Assembly (NCBI RefSeq): GCF_963678635.1 | Contig: NC_087070.1 | Coordinates: 44,561,467-44,625,466, forward strand | DNA: 64,000 nucleotides | Reading direction: 5' to 3' | From: Symsagittifera roscoffensis | Lineage: Eukaryota > Xenacoelomorpha > Acoela > Convolutidae | Part shown: one piece after another, positions 32,288 through 44,900 of the stretch | How the letters are laid out: the number at the start of each line of letters is the position of its first letter | Numbering within the stretch: the first letter of the stretch is position 1 | Notes under the pieces: model-generated | What the model saw: only the letters and a program-made list of their open reading frames with translations | What the model was told of the DNA's origin: nothing | Databases searched by the model: none | Translations under genes and position numbers: made by a program

Positions 32288-35200
32288 AAGAACGGATAAG
32301 TTCTTCTGTTTGCGCATTTTCCGTTTTGGCTTATTTATTGTCGATAAACGTGCCGAAGACCCTTAAATTGGGATGAGTTGAGTTTTCTTTTTACTTTTTA
32401 TTCAGGAAAATTTTGTAACAGTTTTTTTGCCCAAAATAGACTTTTCTTGGTTTGACTTTTCATTTGTGTTCAAATTAATTCAAATTCATTTGTTAAAAGA
32501 AAAAACAAATTACAAAGCGTGTATTCAGCGTAAATTTCGACTGGCATGCAAATTTTGAAATTAAACTATCATTCACTAAGCATGAAAACCAAAAGCAAAA
32601 CTTTAAGAAAAAATTGAAAACTGTCCAATTCAGTCCAATTTTCCAGTTTCCCTGTTATTTTTACACGTCTCCAACTGATTGCTGACAATGTTGAATCAGT
32701 TTTGGTCTGACAGCACAAAAAATCATTCAAAAGTTTCCAACTAACTGTTTGTCAGTTTGATAAGTTTAATATCCCATTGGTTATGCCCAGTTGGTTAGTC
32801 TTAGCAGTTAAATCATATATTGTTGAGTAATTATTGATTAATTAATATTTTGAAGATAAATTTTTTTTTGAAATTGTTTTCTTTTCCAAAAACGTTTTGT
32901 TCTGACCACTCAAGATACTATGCTATAAATTCAGGAGAAATAGACTACTCAAAAAATTTTTTTATCCCGTTAAAACAATGTTAGACCTGCTTTGATTTCT
33001 TAAAGTAATTTTCGTTCCACTTTTTCCAATTTTGAGAAAAACTAGTGGGAAGTTTTTTTGATAATCAGACTACAGTAGACGAAAACAGTTAAGACGCTGA
33101 ACTCCTTATTTTAAATCAAATGCAAGTGATCATTTTTTAAACCATTTTGCCTTAATCATGCTTTTTTTTTTAAAAATAATTGAGACCCATTTTACTAAAA
33201 CAAATTAATAAAACTAAAGAAAAATTGTTTAAATGATGATGTTTTGAGAACTCTTAAATTTGTAAAGCTTCAAAATTTCATATTAAATTTAATTTACTCT
33301 GCTTGGAGCATTCTGTGGTATCTGCGCAGCAGTAATGTAGTTTTTTTTCTGAAATTTGTTCATTTTCGTTGTGTGGAGTTCAATTATAAGAAACAATTTG
33401 ATTTATGACAAGCTCTGTTTTTTTTAACTTGAAAGAGTTCAAAACCTACTATAAAACTACAATTAGATCTGAAAAAACGTCTGTTTATTGCCTCGGGTCG
33501 CAAAAGAACGAACAAAGATGCTAACATGCTAAATGATAATCCATGTTTCTTTTTTCTTTTCAATTTTATTTGCAGTTTTTTTATATTGACAGTTTTGCAA
33601 TGGTTGATTCCTGTAAAAATTAGTATTTTTTCAAAATTTGATTTTGACTTCTAACAACCAAAGCTATCAAAATTAAACCAAAAAGTTTTCATTTCAAAAA
33701 AGGAGTTTAAATTTGGCCAGTGTCAAAGAAACTAGAGTCAAATTAAAAGTTATAAACAGATGATTTTGTTTCTGTGAAATATGACATCATTTTCTGCTTC
33801 TTAAGTTCCCAAGTTTCCCAATTTGTCGATAATTATGCCTGTCGGCGGTCGCTTAAAAGCGCAAACTAAGCATAAAATTTTTTTCTAATTTACTGAAAAG
33901 AAGAGTTTTTTCCTAAAACAACCAGGGGTGTGAAAAAGTACATCTATTGATACAGTGTATTCAAAATGAAATTTTATGGAAAAAGTTGAAATTAACAAAA
34001 TTATTTATATTCACCAAAACTCAAAAGTGTTTTATAAGACTTTTCTAAAAACTTTGTCGCTTTTTTGGTTTCCTTGATTTCATTATGACTTTGTCAACTG
34101 TCTTTGGCAGCGTTTGTCTGTTGAATGAGTTCTGGAAAAACTTGTCTGTTTGCTAATATCCTATCGCTTACGTCCAATTGGTTAATCTTAGCAGTAAAAT
34201 AGGTTTCATATTAAAACAGTACTTTTTGGTGACCTATTTTTTAGATGAAAACAAAGTATCTCACTCAACTTTTCTCATTCGCCAAAAAAGTTTCGAGAAC
34301 TCCTTGATCTTCAGCATAGAGCACTTTTTTCCAGCATAATTTGACAGCCTCAAGGTTAAATCATGAAGGCAAACATTATCAAATTTGAGCACGTTTGAGT
34401 CATGAGTCGGAATCTGTAAGAAAGTTTAAATTTAAAAACCCAAAATTAAGATAAAATCTGGTGCATCTTTTTGGTTTTTTAGACCTCATTAGATAAGAGG
34501 CCGAAGTTATCATTTTAATTCTACTACAAGTTGATGATTGTCTTAGTAATTCTTACGTCTCCTTCTTGCCGCCCTCGTTTTTCACGTAATCTAGTAATTC
34601 TTCTCAGAAACAACAATTTAAAGGAAAAGTTGAAATTTTCTGAGCTAATTGCACAGCAAACGGTTAACCTCGTTTTTTACTCGAAAATTTTTATTTGGGT
34701 TTTGACGGAGTTCAATTTTGAGCGCAAAACTGCACTAGTTTTGAAATTTTATGGTTATTCTAGATTAAATGAATCTGTCAGATAAGATTTAAAATTATGC
34801 ATATAAAATAAATTCTAGCAAATCATCCTAATTCTCAAAAAACTATGAAGAAGAAGAAAAAGGAAAAATGACATCGAAAATCTTAAAAACAATAAACCCA
34901 TCCTAATTTTCCTATCAAAGCTAAATAAAACTGAACTTTCAAACAAATGATTGAGCGTCTTCTTGCATATTCACGTTTTACAATTTTGTAATAACTATGA
35001 ATTGACTTTATCTGAGAGTTTTGGGTAGATTTTCATAGAAATCTTTTTATCTCGAAAACAAGGACAAAACATACAAGAATTGCGCACTGCAATAAATCGA
35101 GGTCCCACTCATTTGAATCTAAGCAAAACTAAAACGACCATAAAATTCTTACTTCTTGTCGTTTTTTTTCTCTAAAAAGCTCTTATAAACTTGCAATTGG

Positions 35201-35331
35201 CCACGCATACAGCGAACAAATTTCAGCAAAACTAATTCTTTTAGTGTAGTTTTATTAGATGCAACAGCTGCTTTTTCAATCAGTCAGGATTTTATTCTTA
35301 ACACTTTTTTTCTCTGTCTTGTTTCTTTCAG
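32288..35331. other. Stretch between the CCDC42-like gene and the first GRAM-like exon
   Basis: AT-rich, with no confident exon. An imperfect ~120-bp repeat occurs at about 32640-32815 and 34090-34200 (shared GTTGGTTAnTCTTAGCAGT and TGTTGAATnAGTT words). An 84-codon frame at 34531-34785 is unassigned. The start of the GRAM-like gene should lie here. Confidence 0.35.
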
Positions 35332-37966
35332 TTTCAGGCAAAAAATGTCTTGAAAGAAGAAGTTGAGCTTCCGAGCATTGACATACAACATTTTGGGAAG
35401 AAAAACACTTTGCTGGTTATCTAAAAACATATGTTCAAGATAGATTTTGATTAGTCATGGAAAGGGTCGTCAAAATAAAAACAAGCTACAAGTAATCAGT
35501 AATCAGTTCGCTTTCAGATAGAATACTTTGCCTTATTTCATCTCCACAATCAGTGCATTATATTCTTGTCGGTAAAACCATTTAACAAAATTTTTTTGCG
35601 TTATCAAATCACAGAGTGCTAAAAATTTTGATATAGGTTTGTCTCAACTTTTGAAAAAACTCTCAATGTTGATCAATTTTCATTCGGCCTTTCGTTTTTT
35701 GCTTATACTTTTATTCTACGTTTTAACTTTTTTTGATATCCAAACTTTTTACTCTTGGAACGTTCAAACTTTCAAAAATTTCTATATCGCGTTTTTTAAT
35801 TTTTGGCTGAAAACTTAGCTTTATTTTCTCTATGTGCATAGACCATTGAAGTCATTTCCTTCAAAAAAAAGTTAGATTGAGATCTTTTGAGCTTTAGAAC
35901 AAGTAGTTTCAGCTTCTACTATAAAATCCGTGCAAATAAAATTACAAACAGTTGTCAGTGTTTGACTCTATTTTTGGATGGGACATTCAAAGCATCGATT
36001 GATAGAATAAAAATTCATATGTCGAGTTGAAGTTTTTTATACTACTGTCATTTTTTCAGAAACGAGAAGTTCGAAAATCTAGAGCAACCAGCTTTTATTC
36101 AACTAATTTTGGTCTATAAGTTTTTGAGATTTCCAAGTCAACAAAAAACGCCACTCCATTCAAATGACCAAGAAAAACTTTCCTCATAAATCTCCATAAA
36201 GGCGCAGTATATTTTTCGTGAATGAGAAACTTTGGAGTATAATTATTAGGATATGCAGTCGATCATTGACTTTACTTTTGTAAACTAATTTTTTTCTTTA
36301 TTAACTGATTTTTTTTTCAACAGATAGAAACTTAATTCGGAAATGGTGCAGCTCAATTTAGATCAAATCTTTTCCTTATTTAACAATTTGCGAAAAAACT
36401 GTCAAAATATTTATCATTGTCTTACCATGATGTCAAAATATAAAGTAAAAAATTTGAATAATTAGATAACGCGCTTTCAAAAGTTTTGCAAAAAATACCA
36501 GACTTTGTGGCAAAATTTAAGGAAAAACTCATTTTCTTATCATTCTTACAAAATATATCAAACTTACACCAAATCGTGTTGCAAAGGTTGCAGTACTTCA
36601 GAGCTATAGCCTATCTTAATGCATATGAACCTTGCAGGCCGAAATTTGAAACTTACCATCTAAGCATATTCCCTATCTTTATACGTTAACCTCTGATCAT
36701 AAAATATATGTTAAAAGACCGCCAGCGGTCTCCTAAATCTGTTCCCTTAGTGAATGTCCAGTAAATGTATTCTTTATCATAATAAATTTGAGTTTTGCGC
36801 GCCGAAGACCAGTTAGAAAGTGAAACAGAGCCGCATTGCGTTCTGATGGACGATCAGAATTCAGTACTTCAGCCATGTGCGACTCTTAAAAAGGTCACAG
36901 ATTGACCTTCAATGACCATATATCAATTTCAAAAGCAGCTTCATTATATCTCCCAAATTTCAAATTTCATTCATCGTCTTTTTTCCCTTCTTGAAGTTTT
37001 GGCGGTTTGATTTGGAGAGCAAAACTCGCGTGTTTGAAGAACTGACTGACCAAAAATATATTATAGAGTCAGAATTCAGATACCATAAAAATTGATAAAA
37101 ATTATTGTGATAAAAAAAATAAATCAATTTTGGACAGTTACAAGGAGGGAGAGTGGTCTAAATTTTTCGGGGATTCGATCCGTTCGGCTTTCAGCAGTAC
37201 TGCTTTTACGAGTAAGTTAACTTTTGTTTCTTATCTGCTGCGTAAAATAAAAAAATATTCGAAGTAAACATACGGGTGCTGTTTTTATTTTTAAATATAT
37301 TTTTTTTCAATCGGAAGAGCAAAAGTTTTGCGTCTGTTCTGTCGGTAAAAACTTAAATATGATGAGTTTTCATTTACAACAGGCACTAAAATAATTAAAG
37401 ATCACCTTTTTTATCTAATCGTAAAATTTTTTCTAAATTTTGCACCGAGTGCAGGTGCTAATAGAAGGCCTGGATTGAGAAAAAACACCGCGTTTTTTGT
37501 GAAACATGAAATTTTTGGATTGCGTGAGTAATTTTTGGTCAAGTCGAAAGAAACGAAAAAAAACTCAAGCAATTTTACAATAAGCTCAAAATTTTGACCC
37601 CATTTTCAAGTTTATTTAAAATTTATGAGTTAAATCGCGCCTAATGTTTGTGTTAAATCGCGCCTAGCGTGCCTTATTTTACTTTTCTAAAAGTTATCCT
37701 TAATATTTGGCTATTTTTATATTGTGTTTGAACAAAACGTTCAAATATAAAATACTATATCTTCGGTGTTTTTGAGCTTAGATCCGGGTTGGCCTGCTTC
37801 TCATAGAGTAATTTCGGATAGGGTACACCGTCTGTTCGTCACGCTATCTAATTTTCAGCCGGATAGATTCTTACAGCTTGTTACTTTAATACTGATCCTA
37901 ATCTTACTCTTATATTTCCTAGTCTCAATAGATATAGTATATACTGGTATTGTTGCGAGATTATAG
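35332..37966 (+). CDS. Probable GRAM-domain tail-anchored membrane protein (GRAMD2-like), partial
   Basis: The proposed exons are 35332-35415, 35518-35571, 36813-36893, 37138-37211 and 37782-37966. The last two are the firmest: TACAAGGAGGGAGAGTGG (YKEGEWSKFFGDS) ends at a GTAAGT donor one base into a codon, and the next exon opens in the matching phase and runs to TAG. The C terminus is an aliphatic membrane segment (LVTLILILILLLYFLVSIDI) followed by about ten residues, the layout of GRAMD2-type proteins anchored in the ER membrane. The first two exons read like the core of a GRAM domain: ELPSIDIQHFGKKNTLL and EYFALFHLHNQCIIFLS match the LPxxDIxxIxKKxTALL and YxFxSFxxRDxxYxxL strands. The strand between them (VPNAI...) is missing, and the link between exon 36813 and exon 37138 does not keep phase, so at least one exon is unplaced. 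Family function, by analogy, is lipid sensing at ER-plasma membrane contacts. Confidence 0.5.
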
Positions 37967-38448
37967 GAGAGGAAGATCAGCTGCTTTCTAAGTTAAATTA
38001 TTTCTTCTCTGGCTGAAACTATAAATAGTTTCATCTTTACAAATTATCATAAATTTTAGTTTTGGATCATGATTGATTAGTTCTACATATTTTTCAGTGA
38101 TAATTATCAATGAATATAATTGGATATTAAATACTTGTTTTAAGCGGATTTCATTTTTGTTAAGATGATGTCAACAGAATTTTTATTGCATCATGTATCT
38201 GGCAATAGTTTCACTTTCATTTTGCATAAAGGAGATTCCAGGAACAAGAATGATATTTGCTACCTGAAGAAACATTTTTGGTCATAATCTACGAAAACAT
38301 GGTTTGCATTTGCTTACACGTGTTTTCGAAGTTAATTAAAATTGCGGGACCCATCTTTCAAAATTGCTTTTTACTGGGACTCAATTATCATACTTGTACC
38401 ATCTTGACTTTTGCTGAGGTATCTAAATAAGTTATTGGTTTTAATGTA

Positions 38449-38790
38449 TTGTTTTGTTACAGGTGTGTAATAGAGTGTGAAAAGCTAAATTGGAAAAATC
38501 TGAATGGAAAGAATTGTGTCGCCGAGTTAGAATTAAAAATTACCCAAAAAACGTCAACTGGAGCTCGCAATTTTTCCGTACTCCAACTCAACTCCAGATT
38601 ATCACCAGAAACTTCGAAATCTCAACTCTCGAAATCTTATTTTAGCTCTACTATTACAAACAAATCAAATAAAAACTATCAGGCTACCAAAAAAAAAACC
38701 CAGATTTTGAATACATCCCAAAAACGAAGAGTAATGGGCCTTTGTTTTTATTTACCTGACAAAAAGTTCAATTACCTGCCTACAAAATAA
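38449..38790 (+). other. Open frame after a good acceptor, possible terminal exon
   Basis: 113 codons are open to TAA, with a TTTTGTTACAG acceptor at 38451-38461. The product is Ser/Thr/Asn/Lys-rich without a recognised domain. It sits between the GRAM-like stop and the receptor start. It could be an alternative last exon of the GRAM-like gene or chance. Confidence 0.2.
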
Positions 38791-38983
38791 TATCCAATAT
38801 TAATCAACAATTAATTGTTTCGGTAATTTACTGTTGTGAGATACCAAAAAAGAAAGCGTTTCTAGAGTTTTCGTTTCACGATTTTATATGTGACAGCAAT
38901 ATCAAAAAAAAGTAGCTACTTTCTCAGCGAAATTTCTTATATAGTTGATTGATTACACCTATATCGATAGTTTGAGTTCAAAT

Positions 38984-41900
38984 ATGGCGAATATCTTCAC
39001 AAGTTGCCAACTTTTGTTCACTCTCTTCGCCCTTTCAATCACGCTTATTGCCGGCCAAGACTCTTCAATCGATGACCTTGAAAATGGGGTGGAAATTCAA
39101 GAAGAATTGATGAACAAATTGCGCAAAAAAGTCCCAAAATACATGCCCCCTTCAGATCTGAAATACAAACAAGTCGCGGTTAAATTGGACATCTACCAAA
39201 TTTTAGACGTAAATGAAAAAGATGGTTTGATGACTCTGAAATTATTCGTGTATTATTATTACAATTCTCTGTCTGCAAAATGGGATCCCGATGAGTATAA
39301 TGGGACCCGGATGTTGGCGGTACCCAAAGACACCTTCTGGACCCCAGATTTAAGTGAGTTGTGCTTCCTGGTTGAAAAAGTCCTACTCAAAATTTTCATT
39401 GATGATAGAAATGGTTTTCATACAATTTCATAGGCAAAACACTCCATGACTAGTATGACTAGCGTTTACCATAAATGGAGTTATAATTGGCATTACTTCC
39501 CTTAAATGATATAGTTTGATATAGCAACGGCAGCTTAACAAAAAACAAGCTTTGGAATAATCATTTAAAAAAACGTGAAGATTTTGAAAAAGAAATCATT
39601 ATGGCTGATAAAAAAACAAAAAAAATTATTTAACCAAAAGTGGTAACCAACAAATTTTCAGTAATTAAAAAATGCCATAGTAATATAACATTATACGAAA
39701 AAAATCTATGATTATTACGACTAGGATTTTGCCGAATAATAGAACTATAATTATTGTTTCCTTATTGTTTTTAAACTTTTTTTTGCTATAGCTTGATATT
39801 TATTCGTTAAAAGGCATCCACTCAGACTGACTTTTTTCCATTTTAGTTTTCTTGATAAAGTTATTTTTCTTGATTTTTTTGAACAAAAGCGATTAATAGA
39901 TTGTCGCGACTGTTTCTTAATGTCTATGGATGATTTAGAAAACTAGGAGAAATTTTTGAAAAATAACGATGAATAATCTGAAAAAAATAAGAAAAAATTA
40001 TTTCATAAAAACTGTCCCCGTCTATCTATTTCAAGACAAAGTGATACATTGAGGATAACGTAACGCATTAATTAGAACAACTAGCTTGCCTCAATTACAT
40101 TCAGATATTTTCTAAGCCGGATTTAATCGCCGCTTACGCGTTTGTACTCAAAATAAATAGCGCGTTGTTTATATGAGTTGGCATAATTACATAAAAATTG
40201 ATCACAAGGAGTTTTTTACCATTGAATGCGGTGCAGCAAAATTTTTCAGAAAAAATCGGCAAAATTGGCCAAGTGAAATGTTGAGATTTTTAAAAAGAAA
40301 AAACCACTCGAGATTACTTATTCTGTCTCTTTCTATATAAATTCGGAACAGTGAAACTTAAAAATATAAATCTAACAGGTTACGTTGGATCCGTAGGATC
40401 CACTTGCCATAAAAACTTCTTATAGCAATCCAAAGGAATTATTTTGATTTAGGTTAGAAATAGAACTTTCTATCGCAATCATTAAAGAAAACAAGTTTCT
40501 TAACATAATTGAAATTCCAATAGTTCATGGAATTGTTCAGTTTGCGATAGAAGCAGGGTTGGATATTGGTTTTTCTCGAGTGAGCATATCTTGGGTTTTC
40601 CGAAGCTTTTCGAAACTTTGGTCTACCCTTGCAGTTTGTAGTTTTTATTGTTTTTTTTTCTATGAAATTTTGAAGCAATGAAGTTTATAAAGTATAAATC
40701 TAACAAGTTTCTTCGGATCCGTAGGATTCACTTGCCATAAAAGCGTTTTATAGCAATCCAAAGGAATGATTTTGGTTTAGGTTAGACATACAACTTTCTA
40801 TCGCAATCATAAAAGTAAACAAAACTGCTCGTATCAGGGCGAAGCCCTGAATGTTCCGACTGCCTTTTAAGGTGTCTGGAGCAGTAATAACATTAACAAA
40901 TTAACTATAATGAAACAAAGTGAAAAATTATTTTTTCCTAAAATTTGAGTGAAATTTTTTGTGAAAATCATCCCCCCAAACGCCATATAAAAAAAGGATA
41001 GATTTCGTTTCTTGTAATAAATCAATTATGACAAATAAGCTTCTTTCAACCAATCTGGAACAATTCCAAGAGGGATTAACTCTACGCTTACGCGTTAATA
41101 GCGCGAAATATATCGCGCGTTAATATCCCAAATTGGCCAAATTGGCAATCTTCAAACCCCCATAACTTTATGAAAAATGATCACAAGTAAATTATCTTTT
41201 CAAATTTAGGCTTAGGACAACAATACTTTTTGATAGATATAGAAAATTCAGTCAAAAATGGCTAGTTAAGAAGTCGAAATTTGTCTGAAGAAAAAAAACC
41301 CACCCCGAGCACAAATGTTCCTTTACTTTCGTATCGAAAGTCGGAACAAGAAGTTGCTTAACATTTCAAAGTATTCTATAAAAAATTCTGATAGTTCATG
41401 AAATTGTTCAGTTTGTGATAGAAGCAAGGGCGGATATAAGTTTTTCTCGAGTGAGGGGCACATATCTTGGTTTTTCCAAAACTTTTTGGAAATTTGATAG
41501 ACCTTTGCAGTTTGTAGTTTTTAGCTCGACGGAATTGATTTTATGAGATCATCCAAATTAGAATAAAGATCATTGTTCAACAGATGTTTGTGCGCCTGGA
41601 TCACCAAAAATTTAAGAAAAAAAACACACCAGAAAAGGCCCCATAATTACTTATTTTGACGCGCGCTCCCCCTCAAAATTGGTATATAATTTTGTTGTAT
41701 AATTTTTAGGACAAATGCAATTTTCCATAAATGCCTGAAAACGTCGTTTTTGATCGGTCTTTTTAACTATTTGCCTGCGACGGAAAAAATGGACAAAAAG
41801 TTCATTCTTGTAAATTGTGAGGTCTCAGAGATGCCTGAGAGAGGTCAAAATTATCCAAAAAGTGCCTAAAAACAACTTTTTTTGCCCTTTTTACAGATCA

Positions 41901-44900
41901 TTTGGCCGAAATAGAGTCTTTACAGTGAGTTGGGAGAGCTTACAAAGTCATTTTGGCCAGCCTAAAAAAGGTCGACAAAGTTTTTAATATCCGCCTCTCC
42001 CTTCGAAAAAAATCCTATATCCGCTCTTGACTTTGCTCATAACATTTTATGACGACGCACTTCAAGACGCGGCACTTAGCAAAATTTTTGTTTGTCATGG
42101 GAAAGTTTTGTTTATTTTGTCCTTAGCTATTCTTTTATTCGGGATTTTGAAACGCAAAAATGAAAACTGTTTTTGAGACTTTGGGAAAAAATGATTTAAA
42201 GTGCCGTTGCATAGATGGTTTGAATGGTGTTAAGTTCAATTTGGAATAAAATGTTTCAGCCAGCATTGTTTTTCAGCCATCAGGAGTGCAATGAAAGTCA
42301 ACTACGATGCGTACGACAAACAGACGGTATGGTCTTCTGGCTTCATAGTCACAAGATCTACTGTAGTTTCGGCCATAATGTCATGTGACTTCGATGTGAC
42401 CTATTTCCCATATGACAAACAGGAATGCGAGTTTGAGGTATCGCCCATGATCACCTATGATGACATATACACTGTCGGTAAGTAAAAAAAAAACTTTATT
42501 ATTTGGGGGGGGGGGGGGGTGGGGGGGGGACGTTGGAGTGTCACGAGGCTGCCTCAGTCTATGCTATTCTTCAATCTAAATGTATCATTTTGTCAGTAGT
42601 GCTAAACGTTTTTCAAGGACACGTAATTCAGGCCCAAATCGTTTTCACACGCTTGTGGTGTGAAGTCAGTTGCAAAAATCTTGGTGTTGAAAAAAAGTCT
42701 ATTGTTATATATCACTTACCTGATCAATCAAAACGTATTGAATTCTGGAAACTCTAAACTCCCAAATGATATTCTATTTTAATATATATTATATATATTC
42801 TTAGCTAAAAAATAATTATAATTATCTCATTTTATTCGACAGTTTTCGGCTACCAAGTTCGAGTGATCTCATAGCGCAGGCAGCAATTCCTGTGAACGAA
42901 GACAAGACCGACCTACTTCGACTTTTCCATTCTGGTTGAAATAATCAAATAACTCACCGTTTCTCTGGGAGATTTGGTTGGGACAGTTTTTCTTAGCCGT
43001 CAGCCGTAAGGACAAATTTCCCGTGGGGAAGTTCTTGCAACACCTGCTGCTTTAATGAATGAACTGTACCCTATGCCAGATACACTAGCAGCCTCGGAAG
43101 CTGCAGTTGCAGCCGGAAGTCGAGCTCTGAGGGACCCAGCAGCAAATAGACGAAATGACGAAATCATACCGGGGAGGCGTAGAAAGAGTCCTCGACTTAG
43201 GGACAACTCGTTTTATCATGAAGCCTAAGCACGCTTAAAGTCAATACTTTTCTTTTTCGTCAGCGATCACTGATTCGTATCGTATTTAAACCTCAATGCC
43301 TGTTCATTCAAAGCTGAGTAGGACTACACGGTGGAGTGGATAAAGATTTATCTCACAATCTTCATGAACGACAACGATTCGTTCTTCTGATTTTATGCTC
43401 ATCTTGGTGTTCAAACGGCCCTATACAATCGGTCATCAGACCAGGAAAAAGCGACACTTAAAGATTTGTTTATCGACGGGATCAGGCTGATCGACATACA
43501 ACAACAGCTAATCAAGGCTTAGGTAGACCTCGATAACCCTTATCGTTGGCACTCGAAAGCGAAACTCGGAGAAATTTCAGAAGCTGCTTCCACAAAACCA
43601 ACGCCAACGTCTGTATCTATCCTGATAAGGGTCAAACAAGAGCCCACATTATCGGTATAGCAATACTGTAGTCAAAATCACGGTTGCGGGTGGGGGAACA
43701 AAAAATTGCTCTACTCAATGCTCTAATCAGTACCGTAAACCGACCGTGCTAGAAGGGCCACTTCGCCAAAACTTGCAACAACGCGAGACAACGTGTAAGC
43801 ATGCTACAACAAGATTCAGTCCAACCAGAAGAGGAGTCAGATTTTATCGACATTGAGGTTGACATCGAACCATAATATGTAGTGACGTCGAATGATATCG
43901 TAAAGTTAACAGTGTTGAAGCAAAAAGGACACAAAGAGGAAAATAGGGCAGTCTCAGTATACAGCTATGATCAGGCACTTGTTGTTTCTACGCTCTTTAC
44001 GCACGGTGGACACAAGGAACCCAGTTTCGTTTTTGAAAAAAATGACTGCTGATATTCTCCTTAGAAAAATGCCTGACGCCAGTTTCTTGTTTATATCAAA
44101 ATAATTTGTGAGAACAAAAGTTGTCGTTTATAACAATAAACCTTAAACTTGTTTGGATAGCTCGAGATTCCATTTTCCTACCATAGCTGAAAGATCGAGA
44201 GAGCCCGGTTTCTAGTCTCGGTAACCGAACTAGAAATCTTCCTATTCTAAACCATCACGAACGTTTAGGCGTAGATACTATGCAACACACACCAGTCAAA
44301 ATAAATACAACGGAAGTAATGGAGATAGATCCGTGCTCAAAGTTCTGGAAGGTTTAATTGTCCTAGCCGCGATAAAGATTTTTAATTGTCCTAGCCGCGA
44401 TAAAGATACATCTGTCAAAAATATTCTTGAGGCCAAATCAATGAACGCGCAAATCTGAAAAAAAGAACCATATGCCGAATATGCATGAGCTGATCGACTC
44501 AGTCGCCCAAATCATCACTAAGAACACTATATTCAGTCAGTTATGTTGTTGTTAATTTTAACTTATAGACAAGGTAATTTTAGCGCTTTGTGTGGAGTAG
44601 CAACGGATACATATCGATTCAAACTGGTTTCTATTGCGTCACACATATACTCACAGAGTTTCAGAAGGCGATAGATTGCAAAATTAATGAAACTGGTAAC
44701 GCACCGAATTTTTCGCAAATGAGTCAATTAATTCTTTTAAACCGCCAAAAGCTCTTTGAATTAATCAGTTGAGATACGGTTTCTGACAACAGCTGCAGTG
44801 CTTCATACCGGATCTACATAGTTATACCGTCTTATTCTGACCATTGCTATATCCTGCTAAAAGAAATCATTTTGTGGATGGGCGAACAAAAGTTGTTTTC

